From Bacteroidota bacterium (GTDB taxonomy: Bacteria > Bacteroidota > Bacteroidia > B-17B0 > Aurantibacillaceae), in the NCBI GenBank assembly GCA_947487905.1, contig CANLAV010000009.1, positions 1 through 34,427 on the forward strand: DNA of 34,427 nt, in the 5' to 3' direction. Made by a program: the position numbers and the translations under genes. A model generated the notes under the pieces. The model was not told the origin of the DNA. It worked only from the letters and a program-made list of their open reading frames with translations, and ran no database searches. Of the stretch, positions 1 through 7,907 are shown piece after piece. Numbering within the stretch: position 1 is the stretch's first letter; each line of letters opens with the position of its first letter.

Positions 1-514
1 AATGAACATTTCCATATTTTCGACATTCTAAAAAATATGGTTTAGTGCTTAAATCAGTTTGTTTACCATGTTCAATAACTAGTATTCCATCTGTGTTTAA
101 TAGTTTTTTTTCAATCACTAAGTCGTAAATTTTTTCAATGTTTGGTATATCATATGGCGGATCAGCAAACACTAAATCGTAGGTTCCATGAGATTTAGCG
201 AGAAATGAAAACACATCTGCTCGTTCAGTAAAGATTGTTTTAAAATTTAACTGTTTAGATGTGTCTTTTATATAATTTAAACAGGGTGTGTGGCTATCAA
301 TGCTAATTATTTTTTTAGCGCCACGCGATGCAAATTCTAATGTGATATTTCCTGTGCCACAAAATAAATCAAGTAAAGTTAAACCTTCAAAATCTATTTT
401 ATTATTCAAGATATTAAAGAGTCCTTCTTTCGCAAAATCAGTAGTTGGCCTTACTGGTAAATTTTTTGGTGGCATTAATTGTTTGCCTCTATGTGATCCT
501 CCTATTATTCGCAA
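1..514 (-). CDS. rsmD: 16S rRNA (guanine-966-N2)-methyltransferase RsmD, 3' end cut by window edge
   Basis: Methylates G966 of 16S rRNA in the 30S subunit using S-adenosylmethionine. Translating the minus strand gives an open frame that begins RIIGGSHRGK, the usual RsmD N-terminus. It continues with the SAM-binding motif LLDLFCGTGNITFEFASRG and the catalytic motif ADPPYD. About 171 residues are visible against a usual 180 or so, so only a few C-terminal residues lie off the left edge. The start is TTG at 514-512: it places the conserved RIIGG motif directly after the initiator, and no ATG or GTG fits. The start overlaps the 3' end of the upstream DUF3822 gene by 10 bases, suggesting translational coupling. 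The ORF track omits it because it runs off the window. Identity is confident; the start is inferred. Confidence 0.93.
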   Translation of the reverse strand, partial: MRIIGGSHRGKQLMPPKNLPVRPTTDFAKEGLFNILNNKIDFEGLTLLDLFCGTGNITLEFASRGAKKIISIDSHTPCLNYIKDTSKQLNFKTIFTERADVFSFLAKSHGTYDLVFADPPYDIPNIEKIYDLVIEKKLLNTDGILVIEHGKQTDLSTKPYFLECRKYGNVH

Positions 515-1332
515 AATAGTCTGTTTAATAAAGTGTAGTTATAATGTTGAGGCGCTCCTTCAATATGGCTGTAAATTAAGTTTTTATGACCACTAGCAAA
601 ACGGATGTGTTTGATGTATTTTTTTAGCATGATGTATACTTCTGAAGTTGTATTAACATTGCCTATCAAACAAACATTAACAGAGCTTGGAGCTAATTGG
701 TATTGCTCTAATAAGAATAAAAGATAATATAATACATCTTGTTCTGTTTTAACCGAAAATTGATTGGCGATTAAAAGTTGATGATTGTTTTTCACAACAA
801 ATTCGATGCGAGACTCATGAATAGAAAATAAAACGTCTTCACTAGACAAATCTTTTGAATTCATCATAAGTTGTGATAAGACGCACATTGAATGTTTGAT
901 ACGATGATTTGGAAACGTTTGGTCGAACAATGATTTTAACGTTTCGGGTATACTATAAATTAGTTTTACATCACTAGAAATATCATCACTTAAAACTATT
1001 TTATTCTCAATATTTCCGCAATTAAACTCTAACAATGTTTTTTTATCAGATTCGTTGAAGAACTGACTTGGACATAGCGTGAATTGTGGTGTGAAATAAT
1101 TAATATATACCGTATTATAATTTTTTTTTGAAAACTGAAAGTAGTTTATTGCCGTTAAGAATGCACGATGTCCTTCGGCCTCATTGATAGGATAATGAGA
1201 AATAAACAAAGGTTTGAATGTGTCCATTTCAAATTCACAAAATGACACAAAGTCTTCAGCGTAATCGATAACTAATCCATTAGTATTATTTATTGGATTG
1301 CCGTATGATTCGTTTTTTATAGTTAATGCCAT
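505..1332 (-). CDS. DUF3822 family protein
   Basis: A 275-residue soluble protein with no signal peptide or membrane segment. Length, sequence character and position directly upstream of rsmD match the Bacteroidota-specific family DUF3822. Nothing in the sequence shows a catalytic motif I can name. It sits between a TrmH-type rRNA/tRNA methyltransferase (13-base gap) and rsmD (10-base overlap), so a role around RNA modification or ribosome biogenesis is possible, but that rests on context alone. No experimentally established function is known to me. ATG start, encoded as CAT just inside 1332. Confidence 0.8.
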   Translation of the reverse strand: MALTIKNESYGNPINNTNGLVIDYAEDFVSFCEFEMDTFKPLFISHYPINEAEGHRAFLTAINYFQFSKKNYNTVYINYFTPQFTLCPSQFFNESDKKTLLEFNCGNIENKIVLSDDISSDVKLIYSIPETLKSLFDQTFPNHRIKHSMCVLSQLMMNSKDLSSEDVLFSIHESRIEFVVKNNHQLLIANQFSVKTEQDVLYYLLFLLEQYQLAPSSVNVCLIGNVNTTSEVYIMLKKYIKHIRFASGHKNLIYSHIEGAPQHYNYTLLNRLFCE

Positions 1333-1345
1333 ATCGTATACGAAA

Positions 1346-2110
1346 TTAATTATAATTTAATTGACGATGAAATTCACTGCAAATAATTGCGCAAGCATTT
1401 GCTGCGTTTAATGATTCGCTGCCGTTAATTGTGGCAGAAGGTATAGTGATTGGTGTTGTTATGTGACGTAAAACAGCATCAGAAATTCCATTAGCTTCGT
1501 TTCCAATTACAATGATTCCTTTGGTTAACTTTTTAGTGTAGATATTTTCGCCGTTTAAAATAGCCCCGTAAATAGGCGTGTTTTTATTAGTTGCAAATAA
1601 ATCCTCAAATGTAGTGTAAGTAACCTGAACTCTTAATACAGCCCCCATAGTTGCCTGTAATGTTTTTGGATTGTAGAGTTCGGTGCAATGTTGTGAACAA
1701 AACACCTGTTTAATTCCAAACCAGTCTGCAATTCTAATGATTGTGCCTAAGTTTCCAGGGTCTCTAATATCATCTAAAAACAAACATAATTCTTCTTGGG
1801 AGTTTATAAGATTGGAATTATGTGAAGGTGACTGAACTATGGCAAGCGCTTGGTTGGGAGATTGTTGAGCACTAATTTTTTTTAACTCTTCATCATTTAT
1901 TTCAGTAAATAAAATGTTTTTTTTAAGCATTATATTTTGGTTAACGCTAATAAATTCTGCTAAAGCCAATACTTCAGTAATTTTATATTGATCACTATTT
2001 AAAAACTCAGTTACAATTTTAATCCCTTCAATTATAAATAAAGCGTTTTCTTCCCTATATTTTTTAGAGTGTAATTGTTGAATATGTTTAACATGGTTTT
2101 TACTAATCAT
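1346..2110 (-). CDS. TrmH/SpoU family RNA 2'-O-methyltransferase
   Basis: A 254-residue SPOUT-class methyltransferase that transfers a methyl group from SAM to a ribose 2'-OH in tRNA or rRNA. The N-terminal substrate-binding domain (about residues 1-90) starts with the typical KxxR-ENALFIIEG stretch. The three SpoU motifs follow: LDDIRDPGNLGTIIRIADWFG (about 112-131, with the catalytic Arg of the N-L-G-T-I-I-R motif), IGNEANGIS (202-210) and SESLNAANACAIICSEF (231-247), which builds the trefoil-knot cofactor site. The exact target nucleotide cannot be read from sequence. It is the first gene of a minus-strand operon with DUF3822 and rsmD, and is divergent from tamL across 42 bases. Confidence 0.92.
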   Translation of the reverse strand: MISKNHVKHIQQLHSKKYREENALFIIEGIKIVTEFLNSDQYKITEVLALAEFISVNQNIMLKKNILFTEINDEELKKISAQQSPNQALAIVQSPSHNSNLINSQEELCLFLDDIRDPGNLGTIIRIADWFGIKQVFCSQHCTELYNPKTLQATMGAVLRVQVTYTTFEDLFATNKNTPIYGAILNGENIYTKKLTKGIIVIGNEANGISDAVLRHITTPITIPSATINGSESLNAANACAIICSEFHRQLNYN

Positions 2111-2152
2111 AATTTAAAGTTAAATTAGTACGCTATAAATGTAATTAAACTT

Positions 2153-4678
2153 TTGGGCTTTAAGATTTATATTCAAAAAAAAATAGAATGGAAGGATTAT
2201 TTAAAATACTTCCTTGTTCTCTTTGTGGGTTTAATTTTAGGTTCGTGTCAAGTAAATAAAAATCTTAAAGAGGGCGAGTATTTAGTTGAAAAAAATCAAG
2301 TCAAATTTAATGGGACTAACATTGACCATGCGGAATTAGAATCTTATTTGAGGCAAAAACCAAATCGTAAAATTTTAAAAGTAGTTCCGTTTAATCTGTG
2401 GTTATATTTTCAGATTGATCAAAAAAAAATGTTGTCTTTTAAGACAAAAAGAAATTTAAAATTTGATAAAATTAATCAGAAACGATTAGACAAAAGCACT
2501 AAGAAAAATCAAGCAAGAATCGCAAAAGGAAAAAAGACAAAAGAACCGAAGCTAAAGAATAAGGAAAAATTAACCCTTCGGGAAAGTTTGTTAGATGCTG
2601 GTGAAGCTCCTGTTATTTTGGATTATGCGCTCAATAAAATAACAACTACGCAATTGCAAAAATTTGTTTTTTCTCGTGGGTATTTTAATTCGGTCGTAAA
2701 GGACACGGTTATGTTATTTAAGAAAAGAGCAGTTACTAATTATTATATTTCAAAATCTGTTCCATATCTTATCAATGATATTTCTTATAAAATTGATGAT
2801 CCGTTTATTGAGCAGTTTATAATCACCGACACGATACATAGTCTTATTAGAAAGAATAGTGTTTATAATGAGGATTTGTTTCAAAAAGAACGTGAGCGCA
2901 TAACGGATAGGTTATTAAACAATGGATACTTTTATTTTGCACCAGAATATATTCATTTTATAGTTGATAGCAATATGGCTGGAAACTTAATTAATTTAAA
3001 ATTAGAGTTGCGTAAATTTTCTCAATCGATGAGTGAGTCAAATGATTCTTTAATTTACTTAAATCACCCAAAATATTCTTTAAAAAACATATACATCATT
3101 CCTGAAACTGTTAATGATTTTAGAGGAAATTCGAGCGACATCTATATGAAAGATACAGCGTATTATAATGGTTTTAAAGTGCTACATAATAAGAAACTGC
3201 AATTTAGATTGAATGATTTAACACGAGACATTTCTTTAGCCGAGGGACAATTGTATCAAAAAGATTTAGCAGAAGAATCCTATAAAGGTATTTCTGCATT
3301 AAAAGTGTTTAAAAGTGTTTTTTTACAGTTTGTAAAAAATGCTTCATATGTAGATAAATTGGATTGTTATATTGTTTGTCAGCCGCTTGTTAAGCAATCT
3401 ATTACGATAGAAAGTGAAGGCACAAACACCTCAGGAAATCTTGGAATAGCTGGAAGTTTGGTATTTCAAAATAAAAACACATTTAAAGGTGCTGAGTTGG
3501 TTGAATTGAAATTAAATGGTTCGTTGACAGCTCAAAAACAGTTTAATACAACTCAAACTACTGATATTAAAAATGTAACAAGTACGTTTAATACCATACA
3601 ATTTGGACCTCAATTAAATATTTATTTTCCTAAACCTTTATTTCCTTTCACATTGTTTTATTATAAAAAAAATCATAATGAGAAACGCTATTTTGTTCAA
3701 CCTCGTACAATCCTTAATCTTTCTATAAATTATCAAGAACGCCCAGAATTTGCTCGCACGATTTCATCTATTTCTTATGGATTTAAATTTAATAATTCTA
3801 AAGGGTTGTTTACTTATGAAGTAGTTCCCGTGGAAACCTATTTAGTGAAGGCTAAATTATTTGGTACTTTTCGAGATGAACTCTTAAGCTTAAAAGACTT
3901 TTTTTTATTGAATTCATTCCAAGACCACTTAACGACTCTTTCCAGAATATCAGCTATTTTTAATAACCAAAATGTAGCACGTAAGCGTAATGTTATGTAT
4001 TTAAAAATGAATTTAAGTTCATCTGGAAATTTTTTGAGAGGAGCCTACAATATAACAAATCAGCCAAAAGATACATTAGGGCGTTATCAAATTTTAAACA
4101 TTCCCTTTTCTCAATTTGTAAAAATAGATGTGGATTACCGTTTTTACTTTAAAACTTGGAAAACGGATAAGTTAGTGTATCGCATTGCAGGAGGAATTGG
4201 TAAGCCACTTAATAACCTATCTAGTTTGCCATACGAACAAAGTTTTTTTGGTGGAGGCCCGAATACGATGCGGGCTTGGAGAGCAAGAACACTTGGGCCA
4301 GGAAGTTATAAATCATTGACTTCTGATGCTAAGTACGATAAAATTGGAAACATTCAAATAGAAACAAATATTGAATATCGATTTCATATTTTTAAATCTT
4401 TTTACGGAACATGGTTTGCAGACGCTGGAAACATTTGGCTTTTAAAACCAGATGAATCTAAACCAGGAGGTGAATTTAAAGTAGATAATTTCTATAAAGA
4501 ATTTGGTTTAGGCAGTGGTTTTGGAATTCGATATGATTTCGGATTTTTTGTATTGAGATTTGATGGAGCTATTAAGGTAATCGATCCTGAAAATGAGTTG
4601 AGTAAACGTTTTGTTTTAGGTAAAAAAACGATGAGAGAATCCTCAATCCTAAATTTTGGTATTGGATACCCATTTTAA
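2153..4678 (+). CDS. tamL: Omp85-family outer-membrane assembly lipoprotein, TamL type
   Basis: An 841-residue BamA/TamA-family protein that, with inner-membrane TamB, is thought to support outer-membrane protein or lipid traffic. The N-terminus has a hydrophobic stretch ending in the lipobox LILGSC, so Cys32 would be lipidated; this marks the Bacteroidota TamL variant and not BamA. Periplasmic POTRA-like sequence fills the first half, with a Lys-rich insertion around residues 90-140. The C-terminal half is a beta-barrel with the Omp85 motif FFGGGPNTMRAW near residue 700 and a terminal aromatic residue (GIGYPF). The only usable start between the upstream in-frame stop and the signal peptide is TTG at 2153. 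tamB, often linked, is not in this window. Confidence 0.88.
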   Translation: MGFKIYIQKKIEWKDYLKYFLVLFVGLILGSCQVNKNLKEGEYLVEKNQVKFNGTNIDHAELESYLRQKPNRKILKVVPFNLWLYFQIDQKKMLSFKTKRNLKFDKINQKRLDKSTKKNQARIAKGKKTKEPKLKNKEKLTLRESLLDAGEAPVILDYALNKITTTQLQKFVFSRGYFNSVVKDTVMLFKKRAVTNYYISKSVPYLINDISYKIDDPFIEQFIITDTIHSLIRKNSVYNEDLFQKERERITDRLLNNGYFYFAPEYIHFIVDSNMAGNLINLKLELRKFSQSMSESNDSLIYLNHPKYSLKNIYIIPETVNDFRGNSSDIYMKDTAYYNGFKVLHNKKLQFRLNDLTRDISLAEGQLYQKDLAEESYKGISALKVFKSVFLQFVKNASYVDKLDCYIVCQPLVKQSITIESEGTNTSGNLGIAGSLVFQNKNTFKGAELVELKLNGSLTAQKQFNTTQTTDIKNVTSTFNTIQFGPQLNIYFPKPLFPFTLFYYKKNHNEKRYFVQPRTILNLSINYQERPEFARTISSISYGFKFNNSKGLFTYEVVPVETYLVKAKLFGTFRDELLSLKDFFLLNSFQDHLTTLSRISAIFNNQNVARKRNVMYLKMNLSSSGNFLRGAYNITNQPKDTLGRYQILNIPFSQFVKIDVDYRFYFKTWKTDKLVYRIAGGIGKPLNNLSSLPYEQSFFGGGPNTMRAWRARTLGPGSYKSLTSDAKYDKIGNIQIETNIEYRFHIFKSFYGTWFADAGNIWLLKPDESKPGGEFKVDNFYKEFGLGSGFGIRYDFGFFVLRFDGAIKVIDPENELSKRFVLGKKTMRESSILNFGIGYPF

Positions 4679-4688
4679 TCTAGTTGAT

Positions 4689-5078
4689 TTAGTCATTGTC
4701 TTTATTTCTAAAAAGACGTTCTAAAATACTATTAGTAAATGATAGAATTAAACTAAACCATAAAGCAGTCCAAAATCCATCTACATTAAATCCATCTACT
4801 AATTTATTAGCAAATAAAATAATAAAGGCATTAATGGCTAGTAAAAATAATCCTAACGTATAAAACGTAATTGGTAAGGATAATATCGTTAAAATAGGTT
4901 TGACAATGGTATTTAAGAAGGAAAGCACAACTGCAACAAGCAGCGCAGTAACAAATCGATTTAGTTCTTCTGATGGTCCCTTGTAAAATTGATTATCACC
5001 AATGGTTACACCATTTAATAAATTAGCTGTAATAATAACAGCGATGGTCGATAATAAAAGCTTGAGAATTAATTTCAT
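4689..5078 (-). CDS. Small membrane protein of the phage-holin-4-2 (PF04020) type
   Basis: A 129-residue protein made almost entirely of four hydrophobic helices. The order is an N-terminal KLILKLLLSTIAVIITANLL segment, a loop with GVTIGDNQFYKGP, then the helix with FLNTIVKPILTILSLPIT and a final FSLILSFTNSILERLF segment. This pattern and the NTIVKPIL motif match PF04020, a widespread bacterial family named for phage holins but usually chromosomal and of unknown role. No phage genes are nearby, so a lysis function is not supported. It is convergent with tamL with a 10-base gap and follows the S46 peptidase gene, separated from it by a hairpin. Confidence 0.8.
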   Translation of the reverse strand: MKLILKLLLSTIAVIITANLLNGVTIGDNQFYKGPSEELNRFVTALLVAVVLSFLNTIVKPILTILSLPITFYTLGLFLLAINAFIILFANKLVDGFNVDGFWTALWFSLILSFTNSILERLFRNKDND

Positions 5079-5094
5079 GTTATAGTTTAAATAA

Positions 5095-5119
5095 GAGGTT
5101 GTCTCATTGAGACAACCTC
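5095..5119 (-). terminator. Hairpin between S46 peptidase and the downstream membrane protein
   Basis: A perfect 11-base stem (GAGGTTGTCTC / GAGACAACCTC) with a 3-base ATT loop lies 7 bases beyond the peptidase stop codon. On the minus strand it is followed by TTATTT, a weak U-rich tail. It is most likely a terminator or attenuator for the peptidase transcript that limits read-through into the small membrane-protein gene. An mRNA-stabilising 3' hairpin is the alternative. Confidence 0.6.
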
Positions 5120-5126
5120 CATAAAA

Positions 5127-7289
5127 TTATTTTCTTAAATCTAATTCAGCAATGATATTAGTTGCTCCACCTAATTTTTCTACTACCCAAAGCAAATAAC
5201 GTACATCTAAATTGATTGTACGATTTAAATCTTTATCAAATTTTATTTTATGGCTTAAGGCTTCGTAATTACCATCAAATGCTAATCCGATTAATTCACC
5301 CTTCGCGTTCATTACAGGAGACCCCGAATTTCCGCCTGTGATATCATTAGAACTGATAAAAGAAACAACTATGTCTTTAGCTGTTGCATCAGCATATTGT
5401 CCATAATCTTTTGCTTTTGCTAATTCAATTAATTTTATCGGCGCATCAAATTCATAATCTCCAGCCTTGTATTTTTCTAATACACCTGATAAGGTACAAA
5501 TGTGGCTGTATTTAACAGCATCTTTTGGAGAATAAGATTTTACATTACCAAAACTTACACGCATGGTAAAGTTAGCATCAGGATACATTTTTTTACCCTT
5601 ATTCATTTCTAAAATTCCTTTTAAATATGTTTTTCCTAATACAAAATTTTGGTTATTAAATTCAGTAAATGCTTTTGCGTATTTAGAACTGAAGTTTGTA
5701 TTAAACGCGCTAGCCATCATAAATGCTGGATCTTTATGCAAAGAAGCTGTATCAGGATTTGCCATCATGGCATCCCATTTTGTGTTATCTAAGATAGACG
5801 TTGTTGAGAATACGTCATTAGCAAATGCATCAAATGTTGATTTGTTTTTTAAATCACCATACTTTGAATTAATCTTAGCATAAAAATTATCAGGATGTTG
5901 ATTTAAGTCAACGTCGGTAAAAAAGGCTTGCGTAACAAATGCCAAAATATTTTTATCGGATTTGATATTTTCAGATTTTATAAAATTAGCACGAGCAGTT
6001 TTAACAGCCTCTACAACTTTTGCAATATCTTCTTTAGTTGCATCCTTTTTGGTTAAAACATTTTCAAGCTTTTGTAAAGATGATGCGAATGAAATTAATG
6101 GCGAACCAAAAATCCCTTCTGTCATATAAACACGTTGTTTAGAATATGGACGCCAAGCATCATAAATTTTTTGATAATCTATAAATACATTTTCAAATTC
6201 TGTTTTGCCTTTTGCCCATGTTAAAAATGCGGCTTCGTTAGCTTGTTTTTCTTCGTAAGTTTTAAATTTTAAAAGTTGTTTTGATTCTCCATCAAAAAAC
6301 TTCCAATAATTTGCAATGCCTGCATATGACCCTGCTAATTGAATTTTAACTGCTGGATCTTTTTTCATTTCTTCCAACATAAATTTTAATCGTGCATCAC
6401 GTAAACTAACTAAAGATGGATTTTCAATATCTGTTTTTAGTTTTACACCAAATGATGTTTCGTAACGATTTGTTCCACCAGGATAACCGTAAATCATGGT
6501 ATAATCTCCATCTTTTACACCCTTAATTGAAACCGGCAAAGAGTATTTCGATTTTAATGGAACGTTGTCTGCTGCATATTCTGCTGCTTTTCCTTCTTTG
6601 TTTGTATAAACTCTAAAAATTGAAAAATCTCCTGTATGACGAGGCCATTCCCAGTTGTCAGTGTCTCCACCAAACTTACCAATACTTTCTGGAGGTGTGC
6701 CAACTAAACGAACGTCCTTATAACGTTCATAAACAAATAATAAAAATTGGTTTGCTTTAAACATGGATGAAACACGACCTTCATAACTAGTGCCTTCTGT
6801 CTCTTTATTTCCCATTTCAGTTAAAATAGCAGGAAGTTTTTGTGTTAATTCATTCGCAGGAATGTTTTTAATTTTTTCGTTTACTTTATCGGTTACATCT
6901 AAAATTTTAATTAAAAACTGAGCGTTTACTCCCGGAGCGTAAATTTCTTCAGCTTTTGATTTAGACCAAAATCCATCTCTTAAATAATTATGTTCTACAG
7001 AACTAGCTGCTGCAATGGCATTGTATCCGCAGTGATGGTTTGTAAAAATTAGTCCTTCTTTACTTACAATTTCTCCAGTACAACCTCCGCCAAAAATAAT
7101 GATAGCATCTTTAATACATGCTTGGTTCATGCTGTATAATTGTTCTTTCGAAACTTTTAAACCTTTTTTTACCATGTCAGCATATACTTGTTCTCCAAGT
7201 AGCATAGGTAACCACATGCCTTCATCGGCTTTAACAATATTATTCGTTAAAAACGTAATAATAAAAATGGATGCGAAAATTTTTTTCAT
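5127..7289 (-). CDS. S46 family dipeptidyl-peptidase, DPP7-like
   Basis: A 720-residue secreted serine exopeptidase that removes dipeptides from peptide N-termini in the periplasm or at the surface, feeding amino-acid use. A Sec signal peptide (MKKIFASIFI..NIVKA) precedes the mature start near ADEGMW. The S46 catalytic triad is visible: His in TNHHCGY (85/86), Asp221 in WEWPRHTGDF and Ser655 in GGNSGSP. Eighteen residues after the Ser lies Gly673 (in LAFDGNYE). In Porphyromonas enzymes Gly here goes with DPP7 (hydrophobic P1) and Arg with DPP11 (acidic P1), so DPP7-like specificity is inferred. Full family length, monocistronic in appearance, with a hairpin downstream. Confidence 0.95.
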   Translation of the reverse strand: MKKIFASIFIITFLTNNIVKADEGMWLPMLLGEQVYADMVKKGLKVSKEQLYSMNQACIKDAIIIFGGGCTGEIVSKEGLIFTNHHCGYNAIAAASSVEHNYLRDGFWSKSKAEEIYAPGVNAQFLIKILDVTDKVNEKIKNIPANELTQKLPAILTEMGNKETEGTSYEGRVSSMFKANQFLLFVYERYKDVRLVGTPPESIGKFGGDTDNWEWPRHTGDFSIFRVYTNKEGKAAEYAADNVPLKSKYSLPVSIKGVKDGDYTMIYGYPGGTNRYETSFGVKLKTDIENPSLVSLRDARLKFMLEEMKKDPAVKIQLAGSYAGIANYWKFFDGESKQLLKFKTYEEKQANEAAFLTWAKGKTEFENVFIDYQKIYDAWRPYSKQRVYMTEGIFGSPLISFASSLQKLENVLTKKDATKEDIAKVVEAVKTARANFIKSENIKSDKNILAFVTQAFFTDVDLNQHPDNFYAKINSKYGDLKNKSTFDAFANDVFSTTSILDNTKWDAMMANPDTASLHKDPAFMMASAFNTNFSSKYAKAFTEFNNQNFVLGKTYLKGILEMNKGKKMYPDANFTMRVSFGNVKSYSPKDAVKYSHICTLSGVLEKYKAGDYEFDAPIKLIELAKAKDYGQYADATAKDIVVSFISSNDITGGNSGSPVMNAKGELIGLAFDGNYEALSHKIKFDKDLNRTINLDVRYLLWVVEKLGGATNIIAELDLRK

Positions 7290-7347
7290 GTTTTGTTTTT
7301 TAGTTAGTTTAAGTACAGTTTAGTTTATGGGTAATAATTTAAGTGTT

Positions 7348-7355
7348 CAAAAATA
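7348..7355 (-). promoter_or_regulatory. Possible -7 element for the S46 peptidase
   Basis: The minus strand reads TATTTTTG, a match to the Bacteroidota -7 box TANNTTTG, about 58 bases before the peptidase ATG. No TTTG is found at the expected -33 position, so this is a weak call. Confidence 0.25.
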
Positions 7356-7457
7356 GCAGAAATTCCCAATATATTTCTGTTTTTTATAATTTGAATGTTG
7401 AATTTTAAACATCAATTTTAGCAGGTCTTTGAAGGAAGTATGATAATAATTCGCGAT

Positions 7458-7901
7458 TTATTTAACCCATTTGTTTTTGGGAATGATGGTGCAGGTAAAT
7501 CTTGAGATACAAGTTAATTCTTGTTCATCATTATATATTTTTATTTCCCAAACGTGATTTTTACCTTCTATGTGTAGTGGCTTGCAAATACCAGTAACTT
7601 TTCCCATAAACACTGCCTTTAGGTGATTTGCATTTATTTCAACGCCAACACCAATAAAAAGTTCTTGATTTACAACGAGTAATGAAGCAACACTTCCAAG
7701 TGTTTCAGCTAAAGCAACATTTGCGCCGCCATGTAATAATCCGAAAGGTTGTTTTGTCTTCTCATCAACACGCATTGTTGCCGTTAAAAAATTATCTCCA
7801 AAATCTGTAAATTCTATACCAAGCGTTTCGCCTAATGTGTTTTTGTTTAGTTCGTTTATCGCCTGTAAGTTGGGAGTGTTTTTCCAAATAGATAAATCCA
7901 T
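7458..7901 (-). CDS. PaaI-type hotdog-fold thioesterase
   Basis: A 147-residue single-domain hotdog protein expected to hydrolyse an acyl-CoA thioester in the cytoplasm. The signature GLLHGGANVALAETLGSVAS (about residues 53-72) matches the PaaI/YbgC-like HGG...E active site, and the C-terminal half carries the expected strand-rich GVGVEINANHLK segment. Similar proteins are annotated as 1,4-dihydroxy-2-naphthoyl-CoA or phenylacetyl-CoA thioesterases, but the substrate cannot be fixed from sequence. It starts 6 bases after the histidine kinase stop, so it is probably co-transcribed with that two-component system. Whether that link is functional is unknown. Confidence 0.88.
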   Translation of the reverse strand: MDLSIWKNTPNLQAINELNKNTLGETLGIEFTDFGDNFLTATMRVDEKTKQPFGLLHGGANVALAETLGSVASLLVVNQELFIGVGVEINANHLKAVFMGKVTGICKPLHIEGKNHVWEIKIYNDEQELTCISRFTCTIIPKNKWVK

Positions 7902-7907
7902 GAGTAG

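Noticed and set aside
288-596. Plus-strand ORF of 102 aa and other track ORFs antisense to real genes (for example 5563, 7099, 7966, 8914, 10875, 11594, 12597, 13780, 15532, 20251, 21227, 24041, 25091, 26139, 27043, 29079, 29684, 34106)
   Set aside because: Each lies opposite or out of frame within a gene with clear family motifs and has no recognisable protein features of its own.
4689-5078. Prophage holin
   Set aside because: The protein matches a family named after phage holins but no lysis, capsid, tail or integrase gene is nearby, and such genes are common on Bacteroidota chromosomes.
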